Shown: positions 9,369 through 17,907 of the stretch, one piece after another
How positions within the stretch are numbered: position 1 is the stretch's first letter
Layout: the number at the start of each line of letters is the position of its first letter
From: Aquisediminimonas profunda
GTDB taxonomy: Bacteria; Pseudomonadota; Alphaproteobacteria; Sphingomonadales; Sphingomonadaceae
Reading direction: 5' to 3'
Length of the DNA: 64,000 nt
NCBI RefSeq assembly: GCF_019443285.1
Contig: NZ_CP080327.1
Span: 2,972,001-3,036,000 of the forward strand
Made by a program: the position numbers and the translations under genes
The notes under the pieces: model-generated
Told to the model about the DNA's origin: nothing
Databases searched by the model: none
The model's input: only the letters and a program-made list of their open reading frames with translations

Positions 9369-9398
9369 ATTGGAAATAATATGGCTCAAATTGAAAAG
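9361..9398 (+). promoter_or_regulatory. Candidate AraC-type operator: direct repeats with a 21-bp period
   Basis: TGGCTCATATTGGAAAT (9361-9377) recurs as TGGCTCAAATTGAAAAG (9382-9398), exactly 21 bp on. The first half-site covers the AraC start codon, so binding could also repress the regulator gene. Spacing and position copy the pair found upstream of module A although the half-site sequences differ, which suggests separate specificities. Confidence 0.5.
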
Positions 9399-9451
9399 AA
9401 ATCAAATTCCCCTTGCTGCATGGTGTGCGCAACACGGGACAGGGGAGAGCG

Positions 9452-9835
9452 ATGACCGCAACACCGATCAGCGATGCCGCTCGCGCCAGCGGCGGATGGA
9501 ACAAGGCCTGGGACCAGGCCGCCGCCTTCGACGCCGAATGGATGGAGAAGTTCCTCGACATGGGCACCCATGCCCTCCGCAAGGGGGTGCTCGATCCCAA
9601 GACATATGAATTCCTGGCAATCGCGGTCGATGCCAGTTGCACCCACATGTATTCGCCGGGGGTCAAGCGCCACATCGCCAAGGCCCTCGATCTGGGTGCG
9701 ACACCTGAAGAGATCTTGGCCGTGCTGCAACTTGTCGCCGTGCTGGGGATCCATTCGGTGGCGCTCGCTACCCCACTTCTGATTGATGAAATGAACGCGC
9801 GCGGAATGCCCGTGCCCGAATTGAAGGAGGAATAA
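9452..9835 (+). CDS. Carboxymuconolactone decarboxylase-family (AhpD-like) protein
   Basis: A 127-residue single-domain CMD/AhpD-fold protein. The core helix holds ECLAIAVDASCTHMY-like sequence (FLAIAVDASCTHMYSPGVKRHIAKAL): one cysteine followed by a histidine, without the full CxxC of AhpD. ATG 9452 has an AGGGGAGAG Shine-Dalgarno; the upstream in-frame ATG 9413 does not. It opens module B and the BKACE gene starts 3 bp after its stop. CMD proteins act as gamma-carboxymuconolactone decarboxylases or thiol peroxidases, and many in catabolic operons have no defined reaction. Confidence 0.8.
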   Translation: MTATPISDAARASGGWNKAWDQAAAFDAEWMEKFLDMGTHALRKGVLDPKTYEFLAIAVDASCTHMYSPGVKRHIAKALDLGATPEEILAVLQLVAVLGIHSVALATPLLIDEMNARGMPVPELKEE

Positions 9836-9838
9836 GAA

Positions 9839-10909
9839 ATGCAATTCTTCGATGACAGCCTGCTGCCCGAAACCCAGGATCCGCTGGTCATTCAGGTCGC
9901 GCCCTACGCCCCGAGCTTCCTGCCGCGCGACAGCGACGACATTCCGGTCAGCTTTGCTCAACAGGTCCAGAAAGCGGTCGACTGCTATAACGCCGGGGCG
10001 ACAGTGCTGCACGTCCATGTGCGCGAGCCCGATGGCACGGGCTCGAAGGACCTCGACCGTTTCAACGAAATGCTTGATCGCCTGCGCAGCGCAGTGCCGG
10101 GGATGATCCTGCAGGTGGGCGGCTCCATAAGCTTTGCTCCCAAGGACGACGGCGAGGCAGCCAAGTGGCTATCGGATGATACCCGCCACATGCTGGCCGA
10201 TCTTACCCCGGCGCCCGATCAGGTCACACTGGCGGTCAACACCAACCAGATGAATGTGATGGAACTCATCACCGAGGATGACTGCGCCGGAACCTCAATG
10301 GGCGAAACCAACTATGCCGATGCCTATACCGAAATGTATTACGAAGCCGGACCGAAGTTCATGAAGGAGCATATGAAGCGGCTGACCGCCTCAGGCATCC
10401 AGACACACTTCATGATTGCCACTGCGCGCGATCTGGAAACGGTCGAGCGACTGGTGCGCACCGGGCACTATATGGGCCCGCTGGTCTGCAACTGGGTAGC
10501 AATCGGCGGCGGAGCCGACGGTCCCAACCCGCGCAACCTGATGGAATTCGTCAACCGCTTGCCGCAGAATGCGGTGTTCACGGTCGAAGGATTGATGCGC
10601 AACGTCTATCCGCTCTGCACGATGGGGATCGCGATGGGCTTCCACGTCCGGGTGGGCCAAGAAGACAATATGTGGGGTCGCAAGGGCGAACGCGCGACCT
10701 CGGTCCAGCAGATCGAGAAGATGGTCCGCATCTCAGAAGAACTCTATCGTCCCATCGCCACCGCCGATGAGGCGCGCCGGATCTACAAGATCGGTACTTT
10801 CTATGGCAGCGTCGAGGAAACCCTGCGCGAAAATGGCTGGTTGCCCAACCGCAACACCAACTTTGGCGTCGCCAATATGCGCAGCGCGCCGCTTGGCGCA
10901 CTCGTGTGA
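9839..10909 (+). CDS. BKACE-family beta-keto acid cleavage enzyme (DUF849)
   Basis: Member of the 3-keto-5-aminohexanoate cleavage (Kce/BKACE) family, which condenses a beta-keto acid with acetyl-CoA and splits it into acetoacetate and a new CoA ester. The TIM-barrel zinc site is visible as H58 and H60 in VLHVHVREPDG, together with the conserved blocks NWVAIGGGADGPNP and HVRVGQEDNMW. At 356 residues it is longer than the common 270-310, with extra sequence around residues 140-180 and at the C-terminus. It sits between a CMD-like protein and an SDR whose start overlaps its stop (GTGA). An SDR that oxidises a beta-hydroxy acid to the BKACE substrate is an attractive but unproven link. Confidence 0.88.
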   Translation: MQFFDDSLLPETQDPLVIQVAPYAPSFLPRDSDDIPVSFAQQVQKAVDCYNAGATVLHVHVREPDGTGSKDLDRFNEMLDRLRSAVPGMILQVGGSISFAPKDDGEAAKWLSDDTRHMLADLTPAPDQVTLAVNTNQMNVMELITEDDCAGTSMGETNYADAYTEMYYEAGPKFMKEHMKRLTASGIQTHFMIATARDLETVERLVRTGHYMGPLVCNWVAIGGGADGPNPRNLMEFVNRLPQNAVFTVEGLMRNVYPLCTMGIAMGFHVRVGQEDNMWGRKGERATSVQQIEKMVRISEELYRPIATADEARRIYKIGTFYGSVEETLRENGWLPNRNTNFGVANMRSAPLGALV

Positions 10910-11730
10910 GTTCAGTGGAGGGACGGGTCTGCGTCGTCACAGGCGCAGCGCGTGGTCTGGGGCAGGCGATCGCCGCTGCGCTTGGCGCGGCTGGCGGCCG
11001 CCTCGCCCTGTGCGACGTACTCGCGACTGAGCTCGCCGAGACCGCCAGCGCACTGCGGGCCAATGGGGTCGAGGTCCTGGACGCACGGTGTGACGTCAGT
11101 GACAGCACCGCGGTCGATGACTTTTTCGCCCGAATAGAACAGGAGCTTGGCCCTGTCGAAGCGCTGGTCAACAATGCCGCGCGGGTACCCGGGGGTCCTG
11201 AGGACGAAGCTCGACGGAGCCGCCACTATGCCTATCTGACAACCCCCGAGCCGCGCCGATCACTGAAATTCACCAGTACGATGAGCGACGCGGAATGGCT
11301 CAAATACTGGGACGTCAACGTCCACGGGTTGTTCTATTGCACCCGCGCTGCGTTGCGCCAGATGGAGCCGCGCAACTATGGCAGGATCGTCAACATTGCC
11401 TCGCTTGCTGGGCACTCCAACCTCAGTGCGCACAGCCCGCACTATTCTGCCAGTAAGGGCGCGGTGATCGCCTTTACTCGTGCAGTCGGGGCAGAGGTTG
11501 CCGGGGCCAACATTTTCGTCAATGCGATCGCGCCGGGTGGCGTCGCGACCGAGATGTTCGAGGCTTATCTTGGCAAACTCGCCCCCGAAGCGCAGGCTGC
11601 CTTGTTCCAGATGATTCCGGCTGGCAGGCTCGGGACGTTGGAGGAATATGCGGGACTGGCGCTCTATCTGGCGGGGGACAATCACTACCTTGCCGGTCAG
11701 GTCATCAGTCCGAACGGGGGGATGATCTAG
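10906..11730 (+). CDS. SDR-family NAD(P)-dependent oxidoreductase
   Basis: A 274-residue classical short-chain dehydrogenase. The cofactor motif TGAARGLG is at residues 12-19, NNAA near 89-92, and the catalytic set is S166, Y180 and K184 (YSASK). An insertion around residues 95-125 (rich in Arg and Pro) before the central helix is longer than in typical FabG-like enzymes and may form part of the substrate pocket. The start is GTG 10906, overlapping the BKACE stop by 4 bp, so translation is coupled. It ends directly against the transporter start. A 3-hydroxyacyl or alcohol dehydrogenase step next to the BKACE reaction is inferred. Confidence 0.87.
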   Translation: MSSVEGRVCVVTGAARGLGQAIAAALGAAGGRLALCDVLATELAETASALRANGVEVLDARCDVSDSTAVDDFFARIEQELGPVEALVNNAARVPGGPEDEARRSRHYAYLTTPEPRRSLKFTSTMSDAEWLKYWDVNVHGLFYCTRAALRQMEPRNYGRIVNIASLAGHSNLSAHSPHYSASKGAVIAFTRAVGAEVAGANIFVNAIAPGGVATEMFEAYLGKLAPEAQAALFQMIPAGRLGTLEEYAGLALYLAGDNHYLAGQVISPNGGMI

Positions 11731-12987
11731 TTGGCTGGACCCACGGTCATATCCGATGATCCCGGACCCGAGCGGGCCAGCGCCTATGGCTGGATGGTCT
11801 TTGCCCTGAGTTTTGGCCTGCTCATGAGTGACCATATGGCGCGCCAGGTGCTCAACGCCGCCGGACCGCAGATCAAGGCAGAGTGGCACCTCAACAACGC
11901 CGAACTGGCGTCGCTTGCCAGCGTGGTTGCGCTGGCGGTGGGGCTGCTAACCCTCCCCCTTTCATACCTCGCCGACCGATTCGGGCGGGTGAAGAGCCTG
12001 GTCGCGATGGCAACCTTGTGGAGTCTGGCAACTCTGGCGGGCGGCTGGGTACAGAGCTATCCACAGATGCTGGGCACACGGCTGCTGGTTGGCGTGGGTG
12101 AAGCCGCATATGGAAGTGTCGGGATCGCGGTGGTGCTTGCGGTGTTCCCGCGACACTTGCGGGCCACACTGTCGGCTTCTTTTCTGGCGGGATCGGTCGT
12201 CGGACAAATGGTCGGGGTTGCGGCCGGGGCACAAGTGGCGGCGGCCTATGGATGGCGCACGGCCTTCGGAGCGATTGGCCTTTTCGGTCTTGTGCTTGCA
12301 TTGGCCTATGCCGCTGTCGTGCGCGAACATAGGCTGGGCGTGCGGGCGGAGCGGAAACCCGGCAATTGGGGCCTGCTCGCGCGCCAACTCCTTGGGCGCA
12401 GGCTGCTGTGGCTGACCTATTTCGCTGGCGGAATACAGTTGTTCTGCACCGGCGCCCTGGCCTGGGCCATGCCACTGCTGCTCACCGAACGCTATGGCAT
12501 GCCCTTGCAGCAGGCTGGACGGACGACCGCTCTGTTTTTGCTGGTCTGTGCGGTTGGGATGGTTCTCTGCGGCCTTCTGGTCGACCGGATGGCGCGACGT
12601 GATCCTGCGGTCACACCCCCGCTTTCGATCGGTTTCTCGCTACTGACCGCCGCGCTTTTTGCAGGCGCCGTCTTCTCTCCTCCCGGCCACATGCAGCTTG
12701 CCCTGATCGGCGGCGGCCTGCTTCTCGTCGGCGGGATAACCGGCGTCACCGGGGCGATGATTGCCAACTCCACCCCCCGCGAGATTCATTCGACGGCCAT
12801 GGCAGCGTTGGCCCTCAGCTACAATCTGATTGGCCTCGCGCCGGGGCCCTACATCACCGGCCTTCTGGCGGACCGGTTCGATCTGCTAACTGCGCTAAAG
12901 GTCCTGCCGCTGCCCTGTCTGCTCTCCGCCCTCGCGATGATGGCAGCAAGGCGCGACTATGCAGCGGAGGTCGGAGTGCAGAAATAG
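11731..12987 (+). CDS. MFS transporter
   Basis: A 418-residue major facilitator with about 12 hydrophobic segments. The loop 2-3 signature is visible as YLADRFGRVKS, with a related LLVDRMARRD in the second half. The start is TTG at 11731, immediately after the SDR stop, so it depends on coupling to the upstream gene; an internal start would cut the first helix. As the last gene of module B it probably imports the substrate of the pathway or exports an intermediate. The substrate class cannot be read from sequence; organic acids are common for such catabolic MFS proteins. Confidence 0.85.
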   Translation: MAGPTVISDDPGPERASAYGWMVFALSFGLLMSDHMARQVLNAAGPQIKAEWHLNNAELASLASVVALAVGLLTLPLSYLADRFGRVKSLVAMATLWSLATLAGGWVQSYPQMLGTRLLVGVGEAAYGSVGIAVVLAVFPRHLRATLSASFLAGSVVGQMVGVAAGAQVAAAYGWRTAFGAIGLFGLVLALAYAAVVREHRLGVRAERKPGNWGLLARQLLGRRLLWLTYFAGGIQLFCTGALAWAMPLLLTERYGMPLQQAGRTTALFLLVCAVGMVLCGLLVDRMARRDPAVTPPLSIGFSLLTAALFAGAVFSPPGHMQLALIGGGLLLVGGITGVTGAMIANSTPREIHSTAMAALALSYNLIGLAPGPYITGLLADRFDLLTALKVLPLPCLLSALAMMAARRDYAAEVGVQK

Positions 12988-13126
12988 CTGGCGGCGGGCT
13001 AGGTCACCTTTTAACCGAACCATGTAATTGGTCTGCCAGCGTCGAAATTTCCAACGGCAAGAATAGCCCGACTTGGGACAATGATTCCCGGCCCCGGGCA
13101 TTGCAATGCCCCCACATTTCATTGTG

Positions 13127-14128
13127 TCACACCGCATGACGTTGTTTGCGGATCTGGCGCGGGCACTCACCAGAAGTTCGGGTCATGAACCGCGACAGCG
13201 CACTTGTTTGTGAAAACTGGAGGATCTCCGCAATCTCTGCAACGTTGAGCGACGACTCCCTCAAATAGAGCAGCGCAAGACTAGCCCGCACCCTGACGAA
13301 GAGGTCCGCAAAGCTCGTTCCATGAGCCGCAAGCTGACGTTGCAACGTGCGGCGGGACTTCCGGAGCAGTCGCGCTGCGATCGACAGGTCGATTGGGGCA
13401 AAGGGCAACATCGCGCGGATCAGTGCTTCGGCCTGCAGCACGTCCAGCCCCTCGACCGATCTTGCTGCAGTTCCATATTGTGCGGCGAGTAGCCCATGGA
13501 CCGCTGGGTCGGCCCCGGCCACAGGGCGCGCAAGCAAATCCTGATCGATCAGCAACGCATTACGATCTCCATTGAACATGATGCGATCACCCAGCATGCG
13601 GTAGTGCCAGGAGAGGTCTTCGGGGGGTGAATGGCGCATCGTCACCAAGTCTGGCTTCCACATGGGATCGTGCCGACGCATCTCGCGCGCAATCACCGAA
13701 AAGCCAAGTTCGACCACTTGACGCTGCTGACTGCCAACTTCCGTGCTGAGTTCATAGGTCAGCAGCAGGCCGCCGTCGGCCGGTTCTACGCCGACGATCG
13801 TGCCCTGGGTATGCAGGGGGAAGAAATTTGCAATATCCATGATCATGCTGCGAACATTGGCCGCGCTGCCTAACAGCGGGGCCATAGGTCCGAACAGCGA
13901 AAGGCTTTGGTATGGCCCCAACCGCAAACCGAAAGCGGGTTCGCCAAGTCTCGTCGCAGCGAGTTCCATGAACGCGACAAAACGATCAACTCGCATTGGC
14001 AGATCGGGATTGGCCATTGGTGTTTCTGGAACGCCGGCTTCGCGGGCCAGAGCACGATAGTCGCCGCCCAGTTCGCCGACAAGTTCGGGCGCGCCCTCCA
14101 TCACTCCGCTGCGGACCCATTTGACCAT
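13127..14128 (-). CDS. AraC-family regulator (arabinose-binding-like plus HTH), module C
   Basis: A 333-residue third paralog of the regulators at 4484 and 8364, with the same ligand domain and C-terminal helix-turn-helix pair (AARLLRKSRRTLQRQL and VAEIAEILQFSQTSALSRFM). It is divergent from module C and probably controls it. Unlike the other two regulators, I found no clear 21-bp-spaced direct repeat in the 92-bp intergenic region. The 139 bp downstream of it, shared with the end of the MFS gene, holds the GC-rich inverted sequence CCGGCCCCGGGCATTGCAATGCCC around 13090-13112, which may act as a terminator. Confidence 0.87.
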   Translation of the reverse strand: MVKWVRSGVMEGAPELVGELGGDYRALAREAGVPETPMANPDLPMRVDRFVAFMELAATRLGEPAFGLRLGPYQSLSLFGPMAPLLGSAANVRSMIMDIANFFPLHTQGTIVGVEPADGGLLLTYELSTEVGSQQRQVVELGFSVIAREMRRHDPMWKPDLVTMRHSPPEDLSWHYRMLGDRIMFNGDRNALLIDQDLLARPVAGADPAVHGLLAAQYGTAARSVEGLDVLQAEALIRAMLPFAPIDLSIAARLLRKSRRTLQRQLAAHGTSFADLFVRVRASLALLYLRESSLNVAEIAEILQFSQTSALSRFMTRTSGECPRQIRKQRHAV

Positions 14129-14220
14129 CCGAACATCAAAACATTTTGGCGCGCAAAGTCAACTTTTTGAATCGGCAAACTGGTAACACGAGGCAGGATG
14201 GTGATCTGGAGGGGATGCCC

Positions 14221-14619
14221 ATGCAAACCGTTAAACGACCGGGTTCGGCCCGGCTGCTCGCAACTGCAATTCTGATCCTTGGCCTGTTGATTGGCTATTT
14301 GGGGCTAAGCGCCAACGGCTATCTGGTGCCCGCCGCGGTCGCGATGCTGATGGCCGCCTTGCTCTGGATAGGCAAGGCCGGACGCCTGTTCAAGGTGGTG
14401 ACGTTGATCAATCTGTTCAGCGGAACCCTGCTGGTGTTGGTGCTGTCCTTTGGCGATTTTCTTGGGTCGCACAAGCTCGACGTCTCAGGTGTATCGCTCT
14501 TGGTCAATCTTGTGTGCGGCGGTCCAGCCGTGGCGCTGGTCGCACCGGCGCTGCTGCTCGGACTACGCCGAGGCAAGCCGCTCCACTCCTGGTTCAACCC
14601 CGCCACGCGCGCGGCCTGA
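14221..14619 (+). CDS. Small integral membrane protein of unknown function
   Basis: A 132-residue protein with three to four hydrophobic segments (about residues 12-32, 40-55, 62-80 and 95-120) and basic ends. I do not recognise a family. ATG codons lie at 14215 and 14221; the GGAGGGG Shine-Dalgarno at 14208-14214 touches the first, so 14221 with 6 bp spacing is the better start. It is the first gene of module C, 15 bp before the secreted haem/propeller protein, and may help anchor or serve that protein in the membrane; this is inference from position only. Confidence 0.65.
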   Translation: MQTVKRPGSARLLATAILILGLLIGYLGLSANGYLVPAAVAMLMAALLWIGKAGRLFKVVTLINLFSGTLLVLVLSFGDFLGSHKLDVSGVSLLVNLVCGGPAVALVAPALLLGLRRGKPLHSWFNPATRAA

Positions 14620-14634
14620 GAGAGAGAACTCGCG

Positions 14635-16419
14635 ATGAAAAGAACCGCTACTGTTTTCGCGGCGATTGCTACACTGGTCCAGCCGGTCGCCGCCCAAGCC
14701 GCGTCTTTCACAGGTCGGGTAACCTTGCCTGACGGTCGCCCTGCCTATGGCGCAATGGTCACCGTGTTCGACGCTGACGGCGAGCGCCGACAGACCGTCT
14801 ACACAGCAGCCGACGGGTCTTATGCGATACGCACTCCGTATGCAGGCAAACTCAAGGTTCGCGGGCGCCTATCCGGATTCAAGGACGGCAAAGTTGAGCA
14901 ACAGACTTCAGCCGGCGGTTCGGCAAGGCTCAACGTATCGCTCGGCACCTTCGCAAGCCTTGGCGAAATGAACGAAACACTGTCGGCCTCCGCATTCAAT
15001 GCCCGCTTACCCTGGCCCGACCTCAAGCGCGACCGACCGGCCTTCGTCAGCCAGTGCAACTATTGCCACCAGGTGGGAAACGGCTGGACCCGTATCCCGC
15101 GCGATCACGATCAGTGGATTGGCGAAGTCGAAAAAATGGAAAACATGCTGGCCATGCAAAGCCAGGCACAGGGGCGGGTGATTGCGGAAACCTTGTGGAA
15201 GGGTTTCGATGGCAAGCCGTTCCAAGCCAGCCAGAGCTATGGTGCCAGCCCTGAGCTCGCTCGCGCCAAGGTGCGCGAATGGCTGGTGGGCGATGGTTAT
15301 ACATTTATCCATGATGCCGATGTGGCTGCCGATGGCTTGCTCTATGGCACAGACGAGGGCCACGACATCCTATGGGTGCTTGACCACGAAACCGGCAAGA
15401 TCGAACAGCACAAGCTGCCGGATATTGATCTCCCGCGCGGCGGAATCTTCTCGGGAATGAAGCTGCCGATCGGACAATTTACCGGCAAGCACGGACCGCA
15501 CTCGATGGCACAAACCAGTGACGGACGGATCTGGATCACCAATGCTCTGTCCAGCACGCTGATGAGCTTCGATCCCAGGACCAAAGCATTCAAGACTTAC
15601 CCGGTCGGGCACGACGCGCTCTATCCGCACACCATCCGCGTCGACAAGAACGATATCGTCTGGTTCACCATCGTCGCGTCCAACCAAATTGGCCGGTTCG
15701 ATCCAAAGACCGAACAAATGACCGTGATGCGGCTACCCTCAAACGGAGTGTTGCGCTGGGTCACCGACCAACTGTTTCCCACGCTGATGCGCATTGGTAG
15801 CTGGTTTCCTGACCAGGCAGAACACCTCAACCTTTCGACCCACCGCTTCTTTGGCACGCAGATCCTGGCTTTCCCCTATGGCATCGACGTCAACCCGATC
15901 GATGGGTCGATCTGGTATGCCAAGCTTTATGCCAGCAAGATCGGGCGGATTGATCCCAAGACAATGGAAGTAAAGGAATGGGACACGCCGATGCTCGGCC
16001 CGCGTCGTCCGCGCTTTGATGCCAATGGCATTTTCTGGATCCCGGCCTTTGATGCTGGCGGCCTGATGCGCTTCGATCCGAGGTCTGAGAAGTTCGAAAC
16101 CTATCGCATTCCGGTTGTCGGAAAGGACGAATACGAAACACCCTATGCCCTCAATGTCGATCGCAGGACCGGCCAAGTGTGGATGGCGGCGAACAATTCG
16201 GATCGCATCATTCGCTTCGACCCCAGAACAAAGGTCTTTTTCAGCTATCCGAGCCCGACACGGGTGACAGTTTTGCGGGACTTTTCATTCACCCGGGACG
16301 GACAAGTCTGTTCGTCGAGCTCGAATATGCCGGCAGCTGCAATTGAAGATAGCCGGCCAAACTTCATCTGTATCGAACCCGAAGGCGGCGCAGCCGACCG
16401 GACGGCGTTGGGCTCCTGA
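14635..16419 (+). CDS. Secreted protein: carboxypeptidase-regulatory-like domain, c-type haem motif, Vgb-like beta-propeller
   Basis: A 594-residue periplasmic protein with a signal peptide (about 1-22, ending AQAAS). Next comes a carboxypeptidase-regulatory-like beta-sandwich (about 23-110: GRVTLPDGRPAYGAMVTV), then a single haem-attachment motif C141-N-Y-C144-H145, and from about 220 to the end repeated blades resembling virginiamycin B lyase/SMP-30 propellers (DGRIWITNALSSTLMSFDP, NDIVWFTIVASNQIGRFDP, DGSIWYAKLYASKIGRIDP). Vgb is a lyase, while haem-propeller fusions more often transfer electrons from a periplasmic oxidation. It sits in module C with an alpha/beta hydrolase and an alcohol dehydrogenase. 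Substrate and direction of electron flow are unknown. Confidence 0.75.
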   Translation: MKRTATVFAAIATLVQPVAAQAASFTGRVTLPDGRPAYGAMVTVFDADGERRQTVYTAADGSYAIRTPYAGKLKVRGRLSGFKDGKVEQQTSAGGSARLNVSLGTFASLGEMNETLSASAFNARLPWPDLKRDRPAFVSQCNYCHQVGNGWTRIPRDHDQWIGEVEKMENMLAMQSQAQGRVIAETLWKGFDGKPFQASQSYGASPELARAKVREWLVGDGYTFIHDADVAADGLLYGTDEGHDILWVLDHETGKIEQHKLPDIDLPRGGIFSGMKLPIGQFTGKHGPHSMAQTSDGRIWITNALSSTLMSFDPRTKAFKTYPVGHDALYPHTIRVDKNDIVWFTIVASNQIGRFDPKTEQMTVMRLPSNGVLRWVTDQLFPTLMRIGSWFPDQAEHLNLSTHRFFGTQILAFPYGIDVNPIDGSIWYAKLYASKIGRIDPKTMEVKEWDTPMLGPRRPRFDANGIFWIPAFDAGGLMRFDPRSEKFETYRIPVVGKDEYETPYALNVDRRTGQVWMAANNSDRIIRFDPRTKVFFSYPSPTRVTVLRDFSFTRDGQVCSSSSNMPAAAIEDSRPNFICIEPEGGAADRTALGS

Positions 16420-16430
16420 GGAGAGGAGGC

Positions 16431-17243
16431 TTGCAGCACCGGCTCCAGATCGATGGTCTGTCGTTCAACGTCCTTGATGAGGGCGCTGGAGAGCCGGTGC
16501 TGCTCGTACACGGATTCCCGGACGATCACACTGTCTGGCGAAGTCAGGTGCCCGCGCTGGTCGCGGCCGGGTACCGGGTGATCGCGCCTGACAACCGGGG
16601 TTGCGGCGAAAGCGATATGGCGGCGCGAACCCGCGATTACGTGCTGCCAAACCTGGTGGCGGACCTTGCTGCGATCCTCGATGTTCTGGGGATCGAACGG
16701 GTCAAACTGGTTGGCCACGATTGGGGCGCAGTGATCGCCTGGGTCTTCGCGGCCCGGCATCCTGAGCGGGTTGAACGCTATGCGGCGCTTTCTGTCGGCC
16801 ATGCGGCTGCTTATGCCGCAGGGCCCGTCGAGCAAAAGCTCAAGGGCTGGTATGTGCTGATGTTCCAACTCCGCGGATTTGCGGAATGGCTGATCAAGGC
16901 CAACGATTGGGCCTTCTTTCGCCGTTTCACCGATTATCATCCCGAACTGGCCGGCTGGACTGCCAAGCTGGGGCGGCCTGGTCGACTCACTGTGGCTATC
17001 AACTATTACCGCGCCAATATCGGCATCCTGTTGAAGCCCGACAAATCCAAGGTGACGGCACCGGTGCTGGGGATATACAGTGACGGCGACCGCTATCTGG
17101 CCAAGGCCCAGATGACCGACAGTATCGCCTATGTCGACGCGCCATTCCGCTTCGAACTGATCAAGGGAGCGGGACACTGGCTGCAGATTGATGAGCCAGC
17201 GCAGGTGAATGCCCTGTTGATCGACTTCTTCAAAAGGACTTGA
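16431..17243 (+). CDS. Alpha/beta hydrolase with Asp nucleophile (epoxide hydrolase-like)
   Basis: A 270-residue alpha/beta hydrolase. Motifs: HGFPDDH (residues 27-33, oxyanion region), nucleophile elbow VGHDWGA with D97, and catalytic His near 249 (GAGHW). The Asp nucleophile again points to epoxide hydrolase or dehalogenase chemistry, as in the module A paralog at 7498, but the two are clearly different in sequence. The start is TTG 16431, preceded by GAGAGGAGG 2-10 bp upstream; no ATG is available before the first beta strand. It lies 11 bp after the haem/propeller gene and 4 bp before the next gene. Confidence 0.85.
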   Translation: MQHRLQIDGLSFNVLDEGAGEPVLLVHGFPDDHTVWRSQVPALVAAGYRVIAPDNRGCGESDMAARTRDYVLPNLVADLAAILDVLGIERVKLVGHDWGAVIAWVFAARHPERVERYAALSVGHAAAYAAGPVEQKLKGWYVLMFQLRGFAEWLIKANDWAFFRRFTDYHPELAGWTAKLGRPGRLTVAINYYRANIGILLKPDKSKVTAPVLGIYSDGDRYLAKAQMTDSIAYVDAPFRFELIKGAGHWLQIDEPAQVNALLIDFFKRT

Positions 17244-17247
17244 GCCC

Positions 17248-17907
17248 ATGAGCAGCCCCTTTTTTCTCGCGCTTTTGGCCGCTGCGCTGACATTGTTCGT
17301 GTGGTGGGCATGGCGCAAACAGGAACCGCGCCGCCCGCTCACCAAGGCCGAAATCGATCGGTACTGCGAAGTGATCGACGCCAAGTTCCCGATTTCCGAT
17401 GGACTGGATCGAGCGGCATGGGTCGCCAGGTTGCGGCGTTTTGGGGAAAATGACGACGGGCGCGACATCTATATGCTCAACTTGTTGCGCTATCACGAAA
17501 CGATGGCCAAGGGTCCCGCACCGGCGGGGTCATTCACGGGAACGCCGCATGAAGCCAACAAAATCTATGAAGCAAATGCCAAGCCGATTCTCATGAAGAG
17601 CGGAGCCTTCCCGATCTTTGCCGGCAAGGTGGAAGACAGCAACGTGGTCGGCGGCCCCGATCCCGCAGAAGACAACTGGACCCGGATCCTGGTGGTCCAC
17701 TATCCCAGCCGCCGCCACTTTTTCGAACTGCTGACCAATCCACAATACCTGACAAAGGCCGACTTCAAGAGCTACGCCATGCACATGGCGTTGGTACCGG
17801 TAAAACGCGAACTGGTAATCCCGGATTTTCGCCAGTTGGCCCTTGCCGCGGCGCTGCTCATATTTCTGCTCGCCGGATGGGTCCTGGCTGTTGCTGGAGT
17901 TGCATAA
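17248..17907 (+). CDS. DUF1330/NIPSNAP-like protein with two membrane segments
   Basis: A 219-residue protein with an N-terminal hydrophobic segment (about 3-20, ending in WWAWRKQ) and a second at the C-terminus (about 193-215). The central domain has the ferredoxin-like pattern of DUF1330/NIPSNAP proteins (IYMLNLLRYHE, ILVVHYPSRRHFFELLTNPQYL), here with a potential acceptor of small ligands. Function is unknown; small members of this fold are often fused to or encoded with catabolic enzymes. It overlaps the alcohol dehydrogenase start by one base (TAATG). Confidence 0.65.
   Translation: MSSPFFLALLAAALTLFVWWAWRKQEPRRPLTKAEIDRYCEVIDAKFPISDGLDRAAWVARLRRFGENDDGRDIYMLNLLRYHETMAKGPAPAGSFTGTPHEANKIYEANAKPILMKSGAFPIFAGKVEDSNVVGGPDPAEDNWTRILVVHYPSRRHFFELLTNPQYLTKADFKSYAMHMALVPVKRELVIPDFRQLALAAALLIFLLAGWVLAVAGVA

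Noticed and set aside
14129-14220. A 21-bp direct repeat upstream of module C
   Set aside because: GCAAAGTC and GCAAACTG near 14153 and 14175 are 22 bp apart and too short to support a call.
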